A DNA stretch of 5,143 nt from Candidatus Sulfotelmatobacter sp. Its GTDB lineage: Bacteria > Acidobacteriota > Terriglobia > Terriglobales > Acidobacteriaceae. The notes under the pieces are model-generated. The model saw only the letters and a program-made list of their open reading frames with translations, searched no databases and was not told where the DNA came from. This document shows, in pieces, positions 5,074-5,143 of this stretch. Numbering within the stretch: position 1 is the stretch's first letter; the number at the start of each line of letters is the position of its first letter. The stretch covers positions 1 through 5,143 of the forward strand of contig JASIEN010000002.1 of NCBI GenBank assembly GCA_030045935.1, written 5' to 3'. A program made the translations under genes and the position numbers.

Positions 5074-5143
5074 TTAACTCGGCCGCACCGGCTCCAGCTT
5101 CGATTCGAAATCCGCGAACTGCAATTCGTACAAGCGGCGGTAC
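5074..5143 (-). CDS. C-terminal fragment of an unidentified protein
   Basis: The minus strand has an open frame entering from the right edge. It encodes at least 22 residues, beginning YRRLYELQFADF and ending in KLEPVRPS before a TAA at 5076-5074. The stop is 12 nt upstream of the yicC ATG in the same direction, the spacing expected of an operon. The fragment is too short to assign a family. It is charged, probably helical, and shows no membrane segment. That it is coding is inferred from position, frame openness to the edge and sensible composition. Confidence 0.45.
   Translation of the reverse strand, partial: YRRLYELQFADFESKLEPVRPS

Noticed and set aside
5062..5082. TATATT just upstream of yicC as a -10 box
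   Set aside because: It would give an almost leaderless transcript, there is no -35, and the site overlaps the spacing to a likely operon partner.

Overview
The window is a compact housekeeping cluster in which every recognisable gene lies on the minus strand. In transcription order (high to low coordinates) it holds: the last codons of an unidentified gene, yicC, gmk, rpoZ, coaBC, a dodecin gene, a family-4 uracil-DNA glycosylase gene, and the N-terminal third or less of priA, which runs off the left edge. The order yicC-gmk-rpoZ-coaBC-priA is an old, widely conserved bacterial arrangement (Bacillus has yloC-remA-gmk-rpoZ-coaBC-priA). Here remA is absent, and a dodecin-UDG pair sits between coaBC and priA. 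Moderately high GC, an [20 protein letters not shown] N-terminus on the UDG, and short GC-rich stem-loop repeats of the GCGGRCARGAGTGCCCRCGC type suggest an acidobacterium (Koribacter/Terriglobia-like). That placement is an inference from memory and was not tested by any search.

Region by region: 5143-5074 is a C-terminal fragment of unknown function. 5061-3030 holds yicC, gmk and rpoZ, joined by two ATGA overlaps (yicC/gmk and gmk/rpoZ), so they are almost certainly cotranscribed and translationally coupled. 3029-2918 is a 112-nt spacer containing a degenerate stem-loop repeat. 2917-1700 is coaBC. 1699-1577 is a 123-nt spacer with a plausible -10 box and a good Shine-Dalgarno sequence for dodecin. 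1576-429 is dodecin followed 2 nt later by UDG, which starts at TTG. 428-382 is a 47-nt spacer, and 381-1 is priA.

Functionally the cluster combines RNA turnover (YicC), guanine nucleotide supply (Gmk), RNA polymerase assembly (omega), coenzyme A synthesis (CoaBC), a probable small-ligand-storing dodecamer (dodecin), uracil excision (UDG) and replication restart (PriA). None of this is a new defence or mobile system.

The unusual parts are: lineage-specific extra segments in Gmk, YicC and UDG; an in-frame A-AAA-AAG slippery heptamer near the end of gmk whose -1 frame leads without a stop into rpoZ; a dodecin with mixed flavin-type and non-flavin-type ligand residues; and a stem-loop repeat present both in an intergenic spacer and inside the UDG reading frame. 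No tRNA, rRNA, CRISPR, transposase or convincing rho-independent terminator is visible.
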